This document shows positions 8,835-20,561 of a stretch of 64,000 bases of DNA, one piece after another (within the stretch, counting starts at the first letter, position 1; the number at the start of each line of letters is the position of its first letter). Location: positions 62,001 through 126,000 of the forward strand of contig NZ_QFRA01000002.1 of NCBI RefSeq assembly GCF_003243515.1. Reading direction: 5' to 3'. Source of the DNA: Corynebacterium kroppenstedtii. GTDB lineage: Bacteria; Actinomycetota; Actinomycetes; Mycobacteriales; Mycobacteriaceae. The position numbers and the translations under genes are program-made. Under the pieces are notes generated by a model. It was not told the origin of the DNA, searched no databases, and was given only the letters and a program-made list of their open reading frames with translations.

Positions 8835-9974
8835 ATGCGAAAAATACTCGCAGCTCTCGCTGCGGTTGCGCTTCTCGCGACCGGATGTAGCTCGACATTC
8901 GACAACAGCAGCAGCTCCAGTAACGACGCGGTCACCATCCAGGATGTTGACGGCCGCACCGTGAAACTCGACCACAAGCCGGAACGCGTCGTCCTCGGTG
9001 AAGGTCGCGCGCTGATGGCACTGGCCACCTTGAACAAGGACAACCCGACCGAGAACGTCGTGGCCATCGCTAACGACGCCAAGAAGCAGTCCCCGAGCTT
9101 CTGGAAAAAGATCACCGAGGCCAAGCCCGACATCAACAAAATTCCCGACATGGGTTCAATCCTCTCCGGCGACACCACTGTCGAAAAGATCGTTTCCTAC
9201 AACCCCGACCTCTTGATCATACCGATCGACGTCAAGACCAGGGCTAAAGTCGCCGGCTACACCGACAAACTCGACCAAGCCGGCGTGAAGTACGCCTTCA
9301 TTGACTTCCGTTCAGACCCGGCCAAGAACACTAAGGCCTCCATGACCACCCTCGGCCAGATCTTCGGCTACGAAGACAAAGCCAAGGAGTACAACGACTT
9401 CTACGACGCGATGGAAAAGAAGGTCACCGACGCCGTCAGCGGCAAGGAGCAGGTGACGTCGTTCCTCTGGCGTGCCGCAGGTCTGAAGGACTGCTGCGCG
9501 ACCGTCGGCGATTGGAACCTCGGTGAGTTCATCCCGACTGCCGGTGGAAAGAACTTGGGCCAGCAAGTCTTCGGCGATAAGCAGAGTGGGGACCTCGCCC
9601 CCGAGAAGGTGCTGGAGTTGAACCCGAACGTTGTCATCGCAACTGGTGGTGAGTGGGCGAAGGAACCCGGTAAGACTTACCAGGTTCCCAATGCTGAAGT
9701 TGGATATGGCACCAGCGAGGACACCGCGAAGGCTACCCGCGACGGCCTGCTCCGGACCCCGGGCTTTGACGCTCTCAAGGCTGGTCAGGACGGGCACTTC
9801 TACACCATCTGGCATCAGTTCTACACAAGCCCGTGGAACATTTTCGCTATCGAGCAGTTTGCTAAGTGAATGCACCCTGATGAGATGAAGGATATTGACC
9901 CGACGGCCGACTTCAAGAAGTTCCACGAAGACTGGCTGCCCTACTCCTACTCTGGAACGTTCTTCACCTTGTAA
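8835..9974 (+). pseudogene. Iron ABC transporter substrate-binding lipoprotein, cut by in-frame TGA
   Basis: A siderophore/iron-binding lipoprotein (signal peptide ending LLATGC, then VTIQDVDGRTVKLDHKPERVV, the start of the FecB fold). The frame stops at TGA 9867-9869 after ...IFAIEQFAK, yet the same frame then continues for 34 codons (MHPDEMKDIDPTADFKKFHE ... GTFFTL) to TAA 9972-9974. That lies exactly two bases before the permease ATG at 9977, the spacing of a native operon junction. The lost segment contains the WxPY-like C-terminal tail seen in this family. A single TGG-to-TGA or similar change explains it. The truncated 344-residue form might still fold, but it lacks the last helix. Confidence 0.8.
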
Positions 9975-9976
9975 AT

Positions 9977-10993
9977 ATGGACATTATCAAAGACTATAAG
10001 CGGCGGGCGTTCCGGAACTGGATCATTATCGGAGCCCTTGTCGTACTGACGGCCTGCTGCTTCGTGTGGGCCAATATGGTTGGTTCCTTTAACTACAGTG
10101 CCGAAACTGTGGTCAAGGCCATCTTCACTCCCGACGCTGTTGATAACCAGATCCACACCGTGATCTGGCGTTTGCGCCTCCCGATGTCGGTGATAGCTCT
10201 CCTGGTTGGTGTTGCTTTGGCAATGGCCGGCGCGCAAATGCAGACCATTTTGGATAACCCGCTGGCCGAGTCTTTCACGCTCGGCATTTCCGCTGCTGCG
10301 GCCTTTGGTGGTGCTGCCAGCATTGTGTTGGGGTGGACCGTTATCCCGCAGCCCCAGTTCAACCTGGCGTTTATCGCCTGGATCTGCGCGGTTCTGGCGT
10401 CGTTAATTATTGCTGGTGTGGCCACCGTCCGTGGCGGTAGTAACCAGACCATGATTCTGCTGGGCATTGTTCAGGCCATGCTTGCGTTGATGCAGTACAT
10501 GGCCACGGTGGAGGCCCTTCAACAGATTGTTTTCTGGATGATGGGCTCGATGACTCGTGCAACGTGGATCGGTAACGGTATTCTGGCTGCTGTCGTTGTG
10601 CTGTGCATCCCTTTTTTCGTCATCAATGGGTGGAAGCTGACCGCTCTCGGGCTTGGTGAAGCGCGGGCCGAGGCGATGGGAATTAATGTCCCCCGCCTGA
10701 GGATCACCACCTTGCTCGTAGTCTCCGTTCTAGCTGCCACCGCCGTTGCCTTCAGCGGCATCATCGGCTTCGTCGGGCTCGTCGGGCCCCACATTGCTCG
10801 CCTGATTGTCGGAGAAGATCAGCGCTACTTCCTGCCCGCTTCGATGGCCGTCGGTGGCCTGGTGATGGTCGCTGCCCACGTTGGCTCGCAGATCGTCAAT
10901 CCCGGTATAGCAATCCCAATCGGCATTGTGACCTCGCTGATCGGTGTGCCCTTCTTCCTGGCGATCATCCTGGGACGGAGGCGAGCTCTCTAA
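9977..10993 (+). CDS. Iron-siderophore ABC transporter permease (FecCD/BtuC family)
   Basis: A 338-residue polytopic membrane protein with the BtuC-family layout of about nine or ten helices. Hallmarks are RLRLPMSVIALLVGVALAMA near residue 60, GAQMQTILDNPLAEP-like text (here NPLAESFTLGIS), and the C-terminal FVGLVGPHIARLIVGEDQR loop that contacts the ATPase. It forms the membrane path for ferric siderophore. The reading frame is intact although its binding protein carries a nonsense codon and its ATPase gene is wrecked, so the system is probably inactive unless it borrows subunits. Its TAA overlaps the next ATG (TAATG at 10991-10995). Confidence 0.9.
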   Translation: MDIIKDYKRRAFRNWIIIGALVVLTACCFVWANMVGSFNYSAETVVKAIFTPDAVDNQIHTVIWRLRLPMSVIALLVGVALAMAGAQMQTILDNPLAESFTLGISAAAAFGGAASIVLGWTVIPQPQFNLAFIAWICAVLASLIIAGVATVRGGSNQTMILLGIVQAMLALMQYMATVEALQQIVFWMMGSMTRATWIGNGILAAVVVLCIPFFVINGWKLTALGLGEARAEAMGINVPRLRITTLLVVSVLAATAVAFSGIIGFVGLVGPHIARLIVGEDQRYFLPASMAVGGLVMVAAHVGSQIVNPGIAIPIGIVTSLIGVPFFLAIILGRRRAL

Positions 10994-11428
10994 TGGCAGT
11001 ACAGCTTCAGATCGACGACCTTCACGTCGCTTATGGCAAGCATGTCGTTATCGACGGCATGCACCTGGAACTTCAGACGGCACCCGAAACCTATGTGGTG
11101 GGGCTCCTGGGCCCCCATGGGTGTGGTAAGTCCACGCTGATTAAATCGATCATGCGCAAGGTCGTCAATATCTCCGTCAACGTGGATGGTGATGAGGTCA
11201 AGCGAGGTTCCGTCGGCTTTTGAATCTGTTGTGGTCTCGGCGCGAGGCTCGAAGACGCTTCTTTCTGGCCATGACGTGATGGAATCCGCTGTTGAGGCCA
11301 TGCGCCGGTTGGGTGTTGACCACCTGGCGCACCAGAACTTGGCCGAGCTCTCTGGTGGTCAGCGACAGCTAGGTGCTCATCGTGTTGTCCCGGTGTTGCC
11401 CTCGTGGCGGTTAGTGGCCGCGGTGTGA
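10993..11428 (+). pseudogene. Degraded ATPase of the iron ABC transporter
   Basis: Remnant of the ABC ATPase partner of the permease at 9977. The first frame (10993-11223) keeps the N-terminus and a perfect Walker A (GPHGCGKSTLIKSI). The reading then jumps frame: from ~11186 a second frame carries ...SGHDVMESAVEAMRRLGVDH and the ABC signature LSGGQRQ, but runs out into LGAHRVVPVLPSWR without a Walker B. The family is ~255-270 residues; only ~145 codons' worth of DNA remains. A frameshift, an internal deletion (Q-loop region) and loss of the C-terminal third (Walker B, H-loop) are therefore all implied. Confidence 0.88.
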
Positions 11429-11462
11429 CGCACGTGTGTACGCGGGTATTACAGTGGAGTTC

Positions 11463-12308
11463 ATGTCATTCCGCCGTCGGAAGAAGAAAATCCCCGCCAA
11501 AACACCGGACGAGCTCGACCAGATGGAACGCGCTGGCGCAATCGTCGGCAATGCTCTCGTCGCCGTGAAGAACGCGGCCAAACCGGGAGTGAGTTTGCTC
11601 GAGCTCAACGCGGTTGCCGAAAGTGTTATCCGTGACGCAGGAGCCATACCCACCTTCTTGGGTTATGGAGGATTCCCCGCGTCCATTTGTGCGTCGCGCA
11701 ACGACGTCGTCGTCCACGGAATCCCCACTTCCGAGGAAGTACTGGAAGAAGGGGACTACATCTCTATCGACTGCGGAGCCACGCTGAACGGCTGGGTCGG
11801 AGATAGCGCCTGGTCATTCGGCATCGGCAAAGACGGTGCGTTGCAAGGCGACGAGTTGCCCGACGACCCCGAATCCTCCGCGGGCGGCTCGCTCCGTTCC
11901 CTGGATAAAGCGACCCAAGACGTACTTGCCGCGGGGATCCGCGCCATGGTTCCCGGAGCACGGCTTACCGATGTATCCCACGCACTGGAAATGGCGACGC
12001 GCGACGCTGAAAAGAAATACGGCGTGCAATTGGGAATTGTCGACGGCTACGGCGGGCACGGAATCGGCCACGAAATGCACGAGGACCCTTACCTGGCGAA
12101 TGAGGGCCCGGCAGGCCGTGGGCCACGGATCCAAGAGGGATCTGTGCTGGCGATCGAACCGATGCTGACCTTAGGCACCTACGACACTGCCGTCCTTGAC
12201 GACGACTGGACAGTGATCACTACCGACGGAACGTGGTCCTCGCACTGGGAACACACAGTGGCGGCAACGACCGACGGACCACGCATTTTGACCCCACGGC
12301 CGGAGTAA
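11463..12308 (+). CDS. map: Methionine aminopeptidase, type I
   Basis: Removes the initiator Met from nascent proteins; a two-metal enzyme. The 281-residue product has the five metal ligands in order: Asp in ISIDCGA, Asp in WVGDSAW, His in [15 protein letters not shown], Glu in LAIEPM and Glu in [10 protein letters not shown]. The ATG at 11463 (MSFRRRKKK) follows GTGGAG; a GTG at 11436 is possible but less likely. In related genomes map follows adk directly; here the decayed iron transporter separates them, so it must have its own promoter (TATTACAGT just upstream is a candidate). Confidence 0.95.
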   Translation: MSFRRRKKKIPAKTPDELDQMERAGAIVGNALVAVKNAAKPGVSLLELNAVAESVIRDAGAIPTFLGYGGFPASICASRNDVVVHGIPTSEEVLEEGDYISIDCGATLNGWVGDSAWSFGIGKDGALQGDELPDDPESSAGGSLRSLDKATQDVLAAGIRAMVPGARLTDVSHALEMATRDAEKKYGVQLGIVDGYGGHGIGHEMHEDPYLANEGPAGRGPRIQEGSVLAIEPMLTLGTYDTAVLDDDWTVITTDGTWSSHWEHTVAATTDGPRILTPRPE

Positions 12309-12343
12309 ATTCGTCGGGATAACCCCCGGCGGAATAGAGCGCC

Positions 12344-12367
12344 CGTGATTGACCGCTCGTGATTGAC
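12344..12367. repeat. Direct repeat upstream of arcA
   Basis: CGTGATTGAC occurs at 12344-12353 and again at 12358-12367, spaced 14 bases start to start, between map and arcA. The spacing (about 1.3 helical turns) suggests an operator, but no regulator is identified. Confidence 0.35.
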
Positions 12368-12492
12368 TGTGGCGCACCCATACAAGTGGGCACACTGAGA
12401 GAGGATCGAAGACTGATAACCCTTGACAGACCTGGTGTCTGAATCAGCCTTCAGCCCAACAGAGTCTGTGCCCGCGGAGGAGGAAAACCCCT

Positions 12493-13767
12493 ATGTCCTC
12501 GCGTTTTTCATCACCTACGGACGGAAAACCAACGATCGGCGCATGGTCGGAAGTCGGTACTCTCCGTGAAGTACTGGTGTGCGCGCCGGGCCTGGCCCAT
12601 CAGCGGCTGACACCACGAAATTGCCACGACCTCCTTTTCGACGAGATGCTGTGGGTCGATCGCGCCCGCCACGACCACCACGACTTTGTCCAACAGATGC
12701 AAGACCGTGGCGTCACCGTTTTGGAACTCCACGATTTGCTGCGGGAAACCGTGGAGATCGATGAGGCCAGGGAGTGGATTCTCGAGCGCTGGTTGACGCC
12801 GAACTCGGTAGGTCTGGGGCTGGCCGAGGAACTCCGCGGGTGGTTTTCGTCGTTACCCTCGGAAAGGCTGGCCACCCTGTTAATCGGCGAGCTCGCATTC
12901 ACGGACTTGCCGAAGGAATTTAACCGGTCGGTGACCAGCGCGCTGTTTGGGCACCGTGGTGAGCTGGAGTTTATTCTGCCGCCGCTGCCGAATACCCAGT
13001 TCACGCGGGATACGACAGCTTGGATTTATGGTGGTGTGTCGATTAATCCGATGCATTGGGCTGTTCGCGAGCGCGAGACGATCCTTCTGACCGCGATTTA
13101 TCGTTTCCATCCGCGCTTTGTGTCGCGGGATTTCACGATGTGGTACGGCGATCCGGATGAGAAGAACGCGTTGGCCACCCTAGAGGGCGGTGACATTATG
13201 CCGTTGGGGTCTGGCATTGTGCTCATCGGCATGGGGGAGCGGTCGTCGTGGCAGGCGATTTCGCAGCTCGCGCGGAGTTTGTTCCTCCAGGGTGCGGTGG
13301 AGCGGATCATTGTGGCGGAGATGGCTCCGGCCCGGGCCAGTATGCACTTGGATACGGTCTTCACTTTCTGTGACCGTGACGTCGCGACGGCGTTTATGAA
13401 TGTGGTGGAGGCGATTCGGCCATTTACCTTGCTGCCGTCGGATAAGTCCCGCGGCTTCCAGATTTACCGTGAGGAGCGATCATTTATCGACACGGTGACC
13501 AGTGCTTTGGGGCTGGATGAGCTTCGCATCGTGCCGACGGGTGGCGAGGCTTTCGCCGCCGAGCGCGAGCAGTGGGACGACGGCAATAACGTGGTGGCCC
13601 TGGAGCCGGGTGTCGTTATGGGATACGACAGGAATGTGCACACCAACGCCCTCTTGCGTGAAGCCGGCGTGGAAGTACTGACGATCAATTCCGCGGAGCT
13701 TGGTAGAGGGCGAAGCGGGGGGCATTGTATGACCTGCCCGATTCTGCGCGATCCCGTGGAGTACTAG
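12493..13767 (+). CDS. arcA: Arginine deiminase
   Basis: Hydrolyses L-arginine to citrulline and ammonia, the first step of the arginine deiminase pathway. The 424-residue product shows the guanidino-modifying fold: [18 protein letters not shown] (Asp/Arg substrate contacts), [22 protein letters not shown] with the catalytic His, and the nucleophile Cys412 in [18 protein letters not shown] precedes the ATG. The usual partners (arcB, arcC, arcD) are not adjacent, so ATP generation by the full pathway needs genes elsewhere; alone it can release ammonia for acid protection. It lies between map and a convergent acetyltransferase and is not part of the core operon in related genomes. Confidence 0.95.
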   Translation: MSSRFSSPTDGKPTIGAWSEVGTLREVLVCAPGLAHQRLTPRNCHDLLFDEMLWVDRARHDHHDFVQQMQDRGVTVLELHDLLRETVEIDEAREWILERWLTPNSVGLGLAEELRGWFSSLPSERLATLLIGELAFTDLPKEFNRSVTSALFGHRGELEFILPPLPNTQFTRDTTAWIYGGVSINPMHWAVRERETILLTAIYRFHPRFVSRDFTMWYGDPDEKNALATLEGGDIMPLGSGIVLIGMGERSSWQAISQLARSLFLQGAVERIIVAEMAPARASMHLDTVFTFCDRDVATAFMNVVEAIRPFTLLPSDKSRGFQIYREERSFIDTVTSALGLDELRIVPTGGEAFAAEREQWDDGNNVVALEPGVVMGYDRNVHTNALLREAGVEVLTINSAELGRGRSGGHCMTCPILRDPVEY

Positions 13768-13768
13768 C

Positions 13769-14323
13769 CTAGATTTCGCGTTTGACGCGAGCTGGATTTC
13801 CTGCAGCAAAGGTGTGTGAGGGGATATCCCGAGTGACGACGGAACCTGCACCGATGACGACATTGTCGCCGATCGTGACATTGGGGCAGACGATGACCCC
13901 GCCACCGAACCACACGTTGTTCCCAATCGTGATGGGGGCAGCACTTTCGACGCCAGCCTTGCGCGCTTCGTGATCCTCCATGGGGTGAAGAGGGGTAAGT
14001 AACTGGCAGCGCGGGCCGATTTGAACGTGATCGCCCAGCGTGATGGGCGCGGGATCGAGGAACACGGCGTCAAAATTAATGAAACACCCGTCCCCGATGG
14101 TGATGTTGAAGCCGTAATCACACCAAAACGGGTGCTGGATAAATGACCTTCCGAAGCTCTTGAAGAGGTTGCTGTAGAGACCGTGGCGCTGCTTGATGTC
14201 GAGCAGGCTTTGGTCATTAATCTCGGCGAGTTTGCCCAGACAGTCGAAGTGGGCCTGGACGAGTTCAGGGTCGCTGGCGTCATAGTCCTGCCCGGCGATC
14301 ATTTTTTCGCGGTTGGTTGTCAT
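13769..14323 (-). CDS. Maltose/galactoside O-acetyltransferase (hexapeptide-repeat family)
   Basis: A 184-residue LacA/Maa-type acetyl-CoA:sugar O-acetyltransferase. The N-terminal helical cap (MTTNREKMIAGQDYDASDPE) precedes a left-handed beta-helix of hexapeptide repeats (ITIGDGCFINFDAVFLDPAP; ITIGNNVWFGGGVIVCPN). The catalytic His sits in LTPLHPMEDHEARKAG, and the C-terminus GNPARVKREI is conserved. It is the last gene of the minus-strand beta-glucoside cluster and may detoxify non-metabolised sugars. Its exact acceptor is unknown. It ends one base after the convergent arcA stop. Confidence 0.88.
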   Translation of the reverse strand: MTTNREKMIAGQDYDASDPELVQAHFDCLGKLAEINDQSLLDIKQRHGLYSNLFKSFGRSFIQHPFWCDYGFNITIGDGCFINFDAVFLDPAPITLGDHVQIGPRCQLLTPLHPMEDHEARKAGVESAAPITIGNNVWFGGGVIVCPNVTIGDNVVIGAGSVVTRDIPSHTFAAGNPARVKREI

Positions 14324-14439
14324 GGGCTCTCACCTTGTCTTTTTGCGTGGATGCGGGTGCTTTCGTGGAGTGCTTCCGCAGTAGTGGAGGCCAGTATAGC
14401 CGGTGGTCTGGCTCAGAATTGTGCACGATTACGGTAAAT

Positions 14440-15311
14440 TTAAGGGCTAATGTGGTTAATTTCCGTACTGAGCCGAGCGACGTGGAGCGCGAGGTACGCT
14501 CGTTCATCGTCGGTAAGCTCTGTATCCAGCCGTAATTCCAAGACGCTGGCCAGCCGGTCCGCGCACAACACGGCGTCGGGGTGTGACTGTCCAAGGCTGT
14601 CGCGAAGAACTGACATTCCTTCGTTGAGCTGATTGTCGTTGCGGACGCGGACGAAGAAATATCGCATGTGGGTAATGAACCGGGCTGCGTTGACGGACTT
14701 TCGATCCATCGTTATCCCCAGCGAAGAGTCCACGATGTCGAAAAGCTGAGAAAACAGCCCGGTCATCGTGTAAGTATCGCTGAGGTCATCGGTGTGGAAA
14801 GCTGCGTTAACCAAATGCAGCGTTATCGCCGTGGCTTCGGCATGGGAGAGTGGAGGTTGGCGCCGACGAGCTAACCATGCGTTAGTTTCAGTGAGCATTC
14901 GCTCGGCGACGCGGTATTCGTCGGGGTAAAAGTGCCGAACTTCGGCTTCCAATGGATGGCCATCAGTCGCGTGTGCGTCGGCTAGCCCCTGTCTTGTGAC
15001 CGACATCTGAATGTGGTCTGCCAGGGCGATGATTGTCGCTGATTCCGGATGCGGAACGAGGGAACCCGCCACACCATCGACCAGATTGGTGGCGAGGTCC
15101 ACGAGTCCAGATTCAGCGACGCCAGCAGACTACCCATGTTGTCGACGTTGCGGCCGTGTTCGGGAACAAAAACCTGCTTCACCTTCGATTTATCGACGGG
15201 CTGACCGGCTTTCTTGCCGAACCCCAGACCCCACCCGGTGAGAACAACCTCCCCGTCGTCGTCGCGCGTGGCCAGCACGACGTTGTTGTTCAGTACCCTT
15301 ACGATTTTCAT
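14440..15311 (-). pseudogene. bglG: BglG/LicT-family transcriptional antiterminator, frameshifted
   Basis: The minus-strand frame starting at 15311 gives the RNA-binding CAT domain (MKIVRVLNNNVVLATRDDDG ... LTGWGLGFGKKAGQPVDKSK), then loses sense near SLLASLNLD. The next frame over picks up at once (VAESGLVDLATNLVDGV) and continues to 14440 with both PRD domains, including the phosphorylatable His region ALADHIQMSV. The break lies at about 15105-15125 and needs one base gained or lost. Intact proteins bind a hairpin in bgl leader RNA and prevent termination when their PTS sugar is present. The partner EII gene is also destroyed, so this regulator probably has no function left. Confidence 0.85.
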
Positions 15312-15377
15312 GGTAGCTCCTGCACCTGGCGTGCTTTATTTCCTCAGTGGACCTGTCTCCTTAGCGGTGCTGTCGCT

Positions 15378-16841
<1,464 letters not shown>

Positions 16842-16892
16842 TCAAAGGTGTGAGTGTTTTGTTTTTACCGCTGCGGTCATTCCGCCGTCGGT

Positions 16893-17216
16893 TTATGGAG
16901 TGACGGTGAAGAGCACATCATGGCTCACGGAGCGACCAGCGGAAACGTCGAGTGAAACGTCGGCAAGCTTTTGTGAGTTGGTGACCACAACCACCGTCGT
17001 GTCGTCGTAGCCGGATTCGGTGATGGCTCGAAGATCTGCCGTTCCCAAAGGCTGCCCGGTTGTCACATGGTCCCCCCTCGACACGGATGTCGTGAAACCG
17101 TCACCGTTCATTTTTACTGTATCGACGCCGACGTGAATAAGAACCTCGACGCCAGATGCTGACCGGATACCGTACGCGTGACCTGAACGCGGAGCAGCGA
17201 TAACAGCATTCTTGAA
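16893..17216 (-). pseudogene. bglF: Truncated beta-glucoside PTS EIIBCA: only the EIIA tail
   Basis: About 107 codons of a minus-strand frame encode the C-terminal EIIA(Glc-like) domain: AAPRSGHAYGIRSASGVEVL, IHVGVDTVKM (with the phosphorylatable His in the LIH motif) and the ending SHDVLFTVTP. A TAG abuts its first codon at 17217-17219. The EIIB and EIIC parts (~500 residues) are missing, and the DNA beyond is the infA leader. The deletion joint therefore lies at about 17216-17220. Without the membrane domain there is no transport. Confidence 0.88.
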
Positions 17217-17387
17217 CTAGACGTTTTCGCAGGTGATGTGTATTATTTTTGAACGGTGTCTTTCAACGACACGAGAGACGCTGAAATCTGCCTCGTCAGC
17301 CGGTTTAAAAAGGCCTGACAAGGCGGTTTTACCTGCATAAACGTAGTCAACCAGATGCTTGCCGAAGCATCGGGAAACGTGGAGGAT

Positions 17388-17609
17388 ATGGCCAAGAAGG
17401 AAGGCGCCATCGAGGTCGAAGGCCGCATCGTCGAGCCTTTGCCCAACGCGATGTTTCGTGTAGAGCTGGACAACGGGCACAAGGTGCTCGCTCACATTTC
17501 CGGCAAAATGCGGCAACACTACATCCGTATTCTTCCCGAGGACCGCGTCGTGGTGGAGCTCTCTCCCTATGACCTGTCCCGTGGACGTATCGTCTACCGC
17601 TACAAGTAA
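17388..17609 (+). CDS. infA: Translation initiation factor IF-1
   Basis: IF-1 occupies the ribosomal A site during initiation. The 73-residue OB-fold protein reads [20 protein letters not shown] and ends [14 protein letters not shown] (17381-17385) sits just ahead of the ATG at 17388, which decides the start over an in-frame TTG-rich extension. The gene begins ~170 bases from the bglF deletion joint, so its promoter lies in or near the rearranged DNA. Confidence 0.98.
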   Translation: MAKKEGAIEVEGRIVEPLPNAMFRVELDNGHKVLAHISGKMRQHYIRILPEDRVVVELSPYDLSRGRIVYRYK

Positions 17610-17884
17610 GCAGATTTAGACCGATCAGCCTCCTCATCTCCGTAGGGCGGTAGAGCTTCCGCGGTCCGCAATTCAGCGGCCATTGCACAGTTCGAAAGAC
17701 AATTGCCTGGTTAACAACGTGTTTAACCAGCTTGTTTCCGCCCCACGAAATAGCCTCTGGCCACGGTGGCCGGAGCCTTGTCACAAGCTTCAATGCGCTA
17801 CTCGGCGCCGACCGAGCACCATTGACCAATCGTCAAGGACGAATGGGGAGAAAACCACCGTGACAACCGGAAGGATTTTGCCAT

Positions 17885-18250
17885 ATGGCACGCCTTGCAG
17901 GAGTTGACCTCCCGCGCAACAAGCGCATGGAAGTCGCTCTCACTTACATCTATGGCATTGGACCAACCAGTGCTAAGCAGCTTCTTGAGAAGACAGAAAT
18001 CTCTCCTGACCTGCGTACCGACGCTCTGACCGACGATCAGGTTGCTAAGCTTCGTGACGCTATCGAGGCCGAGTACACCGTCGAAGGTGACCTCCGCCGC
18101 CAGGTTCAAGCTGACATTCGTCGGAAGATCGAAATCGGCAGCTACCAGGGTCTCCGCCACCGTCGTGGCCTGCCCGTTCGCGGTCAGCGCACCAAGACGA
18201 ACGCTCGTACCCGTAAAGGCCCGAAGAAGACGATCGCAGGAAAGAAGTAA
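17885..18250 (+). CDS. rpsM: 30S ribosomal protein S13
   Basis: S13 contacts P-site tRNA and the 50S subunit from the 30S head. The 121-residue product starts [20 protein letters not shown] and ends with the basic tail [35 protein letters not shown] precedes the ATG. The 275 bases between infA and rpsM contain no gene; a promoter there is likely. Confidence 0.98.
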   Translation: MARLAGVDLPRNKRMEVALTYIYGIGPTSAKQLLEKTEISPDLRTDALTDDQVAKLRDAIEAEYTVEGDLRRQVQADIRRKIEIGSYQGLRHRRGLPVRGQRTKTNARTRKGPKKTIAGKK

Positions 18251-18253
18251 TAT

Positions 18254-18658
18254 ATGCCTCCGAAGACTCGTTCCGGCGCACGCCGCTCTGGCCGTCGCGT
18301 CGTCAAGAAGAATGTGGCCAACGGCCACGCCTACATCAAGTCCACTTTCAACAACACCATCGTGTCCATCACGGACCCCAACGGTGCTGTTATCTCTTGG
18401 GCTTCCTCCGGACACGTCGGGTTCAAAGGATCCCGTAAGTCCACCCCCTTCGCCGCACAGATGGCCGCAGAATCCGCAGCTCGCAAGGCTCAGGAGCACG
18501 GTCTGAAGAAGGTTGAAGTTTTCGTCAAGGGCCCGGGGTCAGGTCGTGAGACCGCCATCCGTTCCCTGCAAGCAGCCGGCCTGGAAGTCAATTCCATCTC
18601 CGACGTCACGCCACAGCCGCACAATGGTTGCCGTCCGCCGAAGCGTCGCCGCGTTTAA
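18254..18658 (+). CDS. rpsK: 30S ribosomal protein S11
   Basis: S11 forms part of the 30S platform that touches the mRNA exit region. The 134-residue product has the conserved core [20 protein letters not shown] and the C-terminal [18 protein letters not shown] signature. It starts 3 bases after rpsM, so the two are co-translated. Confidence 0.98.
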
Positions 18659-18678
18659 GGGAAGAGGAGAGATAAATA

Positions 18679-19284
18679 ATGGCCCGTTATACCGGTCCCG
18701 CAACACGTAAATCCCGCCGTCTCCGCGTCGACCTCGTCGGTGGAGACGCTAACTTCGAGCGCCGCCCCTACCCTCCGGGACAGGCTGGCCGCGCCCGGAT
18801 CAAAGAATCCGAATACCTGCTCCAGCTGCAGGAGAAGCAGAAAGCACGCTTCACCTACGGCATCATGGAAAAGCAGTTCCGCCGTTACTACGCCGAAGCA
18901 CACCGTCGCCCCGGCAAGACCGGTGACAACCTGATGGTCCTCCTGGAGTCCCGCCTGGACAACGTCGTCTACCGTGCTGGTCTTGCCCGCACGCGTCGTC
19001 AGGCACGCCAGTTGGTTTCCCACGGTCACTTCACCGTTAACGGCAAGAAGGTCAACGTTCCGTCCTTCCAGGTTTCTCAGTACGACATCATCGACGTGCG
19101 TGAGAAGTCCCGGAAGATGGTCTGGTTCGACGAAGCACAAGAAGCTCTTGCCGACGCCGTTGTGCCTGCATGGCTTCAGGTTGTTCCGTCAACCCTGCGC
19201 ATCCTCGTGCACCAGCTGCCCGAGCGCGCTCAGATCGAGGTTCCGATCCAGGAACAGCTGATCGTCGAGTTCTATTCGAAGTAA
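18679..19284 (+). CDS. rpsD: 30S ribosomal protein S4
   Basis: S4 is a primary 16S rRNA binder and assembly initiator. The 201-residue product reads MARYTGPATRKSRRLRVDLV and contains the S4 RNA-binding domain (LDNVVYRAGLARTRRQARQL), with the C-terminus PIQEQLIVEFYSK. AGAGGAGAG precedes it. Confidence 0.98.
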   Translation: MARYTGPATRKSRRLRVDLVGGDANFERRPYPPGQAGRARIKESEYLLQLQEKQKARFTYGIMEKQFRRYYAEAHRRPGKTGDNLMVLLESRLDNVVYRAGLARTRRQARQLVSHGHFTVNGKKVNVPSFQVSQYDIIDVREKSRKMVWFDEAQEALADAVVPAWLQVVPSTLRILVHQLPERAQIEVPIQEQLIVEFYSK

Positions 19285-19410
19285 CAGCATCGCCGCTGTC
19301 GGCAATGTCGCTGTGGCCTTCTTGGTTACAGCGTTTATCGTCGCCACGGTGTAATCCACTTGTCCCTTCCAGGCGTCATATAGCGGTCGCCACCAGGAGG
19401 AATTACATCC

Positions 19411-20424
19411 ATGCTCATTTCACAACGTCCACAGTTGACCGAGGAATACATTGACTCCTCGCGCTCACGGTTCGTCATCGAGCCGCTCGAGCCAGGTTTT
19501 GGTTACACCCTTGGCAACTCGTTGCGTCGTACGCTGCTATCATCCATCCCGGGTGCAGCGGTCACTAGCGTCCGCATCGAGGGCGTCCTTCACGAATTCA
19601 CGACGGTTCCCGGCGTGACCGAAGATGTCTCCGACATCATTCTGAACATCAAGGGTTTGGTTCTCTCGTCGGATTCCGACGACCCCGTAACCATGTACAT
19701 TCGCAAAGAAGGACCGGGAGAGGTCACCGCGGGTGACATCATGCCTCCGGCCGGTGTGGAAATCCACAATCCGGACATGCACATCGCCACACTGAATGAG
19801 CAGGGCAAACTCGACATCGAGCTCGTTGTTGAGCGGGGGCGCGGATACGTTCCCGCTGCCCAGGCGACCGGCGAGATCGGACGTATTCCCGTCGATCAGA
19901 TCTACTCGCCTGTTCTCAAAGTGAGCTACAAGGTCGAGGCAACGCGTGTTGAACAGCGTACCGACTTTGACCGTCTGATCATCGACGTCGAAACCAAGAA
20001 TTCCATCACTGCCCGCGATGCGATGGCATCCGCTGGCGGAACCCTGGTTGAGCTCTTCGGACTCGCCCGCGAACTGAACACCGCTGCCGAAGGTATTGAG
20101 ATTGGCCCCTCCCCGCAGGAGAGCGAGCACATCCAGGCCTACGGCATGCCCATTGAGGACCTGAACTTCTCCGTGCGCAGCTACAACTGCTTAAAGCGCG
20201 AAGAAATCGACACGGTCGGTGAGTTGGCATCGCGCACCGAGTCCGACCTTCTGGATATCCGCAACTTCGGACAGAAATCCATCAACGAAGTCAAGGTCAA
20301 ACTTGCTGGCTTGGGCCTCGCGCTGAAGGATGCGCCCGAAGGCTACGACGTCTCGGAAATCGAAGGCTATGACGCCGAAACAGGCGAGTGGATAGACACC
20401 GAAGGCGAAGACATCGCCGAGTAA
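19411..20424 (+). CDS. rpoA: DNA-directed RNA polymerase subunit alpha
   Basis: The alpha dimer nucleates RNA polymerase assembly and its C-terminal domain binds UP elements and activators. The 337-residue product has the N-terminal domain ([20 protein letters not shown], the conserved assembly motif), a flexible linker, and the alpha-CTD ([20 protein letters not shown] ... [19 protein letters not shown]). CAGGAGGAATT precedes the ATG. Confidence 0.98.
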   Translation: MLISQRPQLTEEYIDSSRSRFVIEPLEPGFGYTLGNSLRRTLLSSIPGAAVTSVRIEGVLHEFTTVPGVTEDVSDIILNIKGLVLSSDSDDPVTMYIRKEGPGEVTAGDIMPPAGVEIHNPDMHIATLNEQGKLDIELVVERGRGYVPAAQATGEIGRIPVDQIYSPVLKVSYKVEATRVEQRTDFDRLIIDVETKNSITARDAMASAGGTLVELFGLARELNTAAEGIEIGPSPQESEHIQAYGMPIEDLNFSVRSYNCLKREEIDTVGELASRTESDLLDIRNFGQKSINEVKVKLAGLGLALKDAPEGYDVSEIEGYDAETGEWIDTEGEDIAE

Positions 20425-20561
20425 CTAGCGGTATCGCCTACTCTGACCTCAGCAGCGTCGGCAAAACTGTCTGATCCCGGGTTGGCCCCCGGAAGGACTT
20501 TTGCCTGAGGCGGCCGAGTAGAAAAGTCGCTCACAATTTATCGTCACGAGGAGAATATTCC

